NCBI RefSeq assembly: GCF_007570825.1
Contig: NZ_SUNB01000003.1
Location: 300,055-364,054 of the forward strand
Length of the DNA stretch: 64,000 nt
Origin: Pleionea sediminis
Lineage (GTDB): Bacteria; Pseudomonadota; Gammaproteobacteria; Enterobacterales; Kangiellaceae
Direction: 5' to 3'
Shown: positions 63,933 to 64,000 of the stretch, piece by piece
Numbering within the stretch: position 1 is the first letter of the stretch
Layout of the letters: each line of letters opens with the position of its first letter
The notes under the pieces: generated by a model
Databases searched by the model: none
Told to the model about the DNA's origin: nothing
What the model saw: only the letters and a program-made list of their open reading frames with translations
Program-made: the position numbers and the translations under genes

Positions 63933-64000
63933 TGATTTACTTTTTTGTTCAGCGACATAATGTTCTGCAACCTCTAATAATGTTTTTGGGGCCTCTGATA
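63927..64000 (-). CDS. 3' end of a cassette gene cut off by the window edge
   Basis: The last visible codons read SEAPKTLLEVAEHYVAEQKS and end with TAA at 63927-63929, inside the attC. The rest lies beyond the window. Confidence 0.5.
   Translation of the reverse strand, partial: SEAPKTLLEVAEHYVAEQKSKST

Larger units (their letters stand above)
58229..64000 (-). mobile_element. Chromosomal integron-type gene cassette array (visible part)
   Basis: At least eight attC or attC-like sites alternate with small, unrelated genes, all on the minus strand. In several the TAA stop lies in an attC core box. The direction implies that the integrase and attI lie at higher coordinates, outside the window. 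From 53.3 to 58.2 kb the genes look similar but attC sites are absent or decayed. No tyrosine recombinase gene is visible here. Confidence 0.75.

Noticed and set aside
53000..64000. Integron integrase within the window
   Set aside because: None of the proteins has the tyrosine recombinase R..H.R..Y pattern or suitable length; gene direction puts it to the right of the window.

Overview
The window looks like a chromosomal stretch of a moderately AT-rich gammaproteobacterium, probably marine and of an Oceanospirillales/Kangiellaceae type. This is an inference from gene content: the uvrY-uvrC-pgsA-glyW-cysT-leuZ block has the same order as in Escherichia coli, the class II ribonucleotide reductase is split into NrdJa and NrdJb as in Pseudomonas, and small DUF6316-type proteins are present. 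No phage structural genes, rRNA, CRISPR or transposase genes were seen.

Layout. 1-8.7 kb: a cut-off MscS-type channel, nagZ, an M2 peptidyl-dipeptidase lipoprotein and a two-gene RND efflux operon with a divergent LysR regulator. 8.8-17.2 kb: hybrid kinase, PaiB-like protein, epmC with an ATP-NAD-kinase-like gene, and nrdJa-nrdJb behind a candidate pair of NrdR boxes. 17.8-26.1 kb: a c-di-GMP/two-component block (propeller-GGDEF, REC-EAL and PAS hybrid kinase). 26.2-33.6 kb: housekeeping (prmB, plsC, sixA, adenosine kinase, PTPS-like protein, xthA, M61 peptidase). 33.7-37.1 kb: small proteins, a lipoprotein, and two integron-type cassettes beside the tRNA-Leu gene. 37.3-41.0 kb: three tRNAs, pgsA, uvrC and uvrY. 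41.3-49.0 kb: a locus of exported proteins. 49.4-53.1 kb: AraC regulator, subclass B3 metallo-beta-lactamase, thioesterase and GNAT. 53.3-64.0 kb: a long run of small, mostly unrelated genes, all on the minus strand; from about 58.2 kb they are separated by attC-like sites, which fits a chromosomal integron cassette array whose integrase lies outside the window.

Most unusual content. (1) The exported locus: a lytic transglycosylase with SH3 domains and, two transcription-unit positions away, a secreted FAD oxidoreductase both end in two copies of the same cysteine-containing module (YGPF...C..GGG.AC...RWS). Between them lie an M23 endopeptidase with three N-terminal ~74-residue repeats and two unknown exported proteins. 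I cannot match this module to a family I know. (2) The cassette array: attC sites overlap stop codons, one cassette gene reads through its attC, four genes in the 55-61 kb stretch are broken by one- or two-base insertions or a stop codon, and a cassette-borne protein combines an Imm35/YrhB-like domain with an L7/L12-C-terminal-like domain. Two further cassettes at 36.3-37.1 kb carry an attC nearly identical to one 24 kb away. (3) Signs of tRNA-targeted insertion: a 27-bp imperfect copy of the tRNA-Leu 3' end 1.1 kb from the gene, and a 61-nt 3' fragment of a tRNA-Ser gene with its terminator inside the array.
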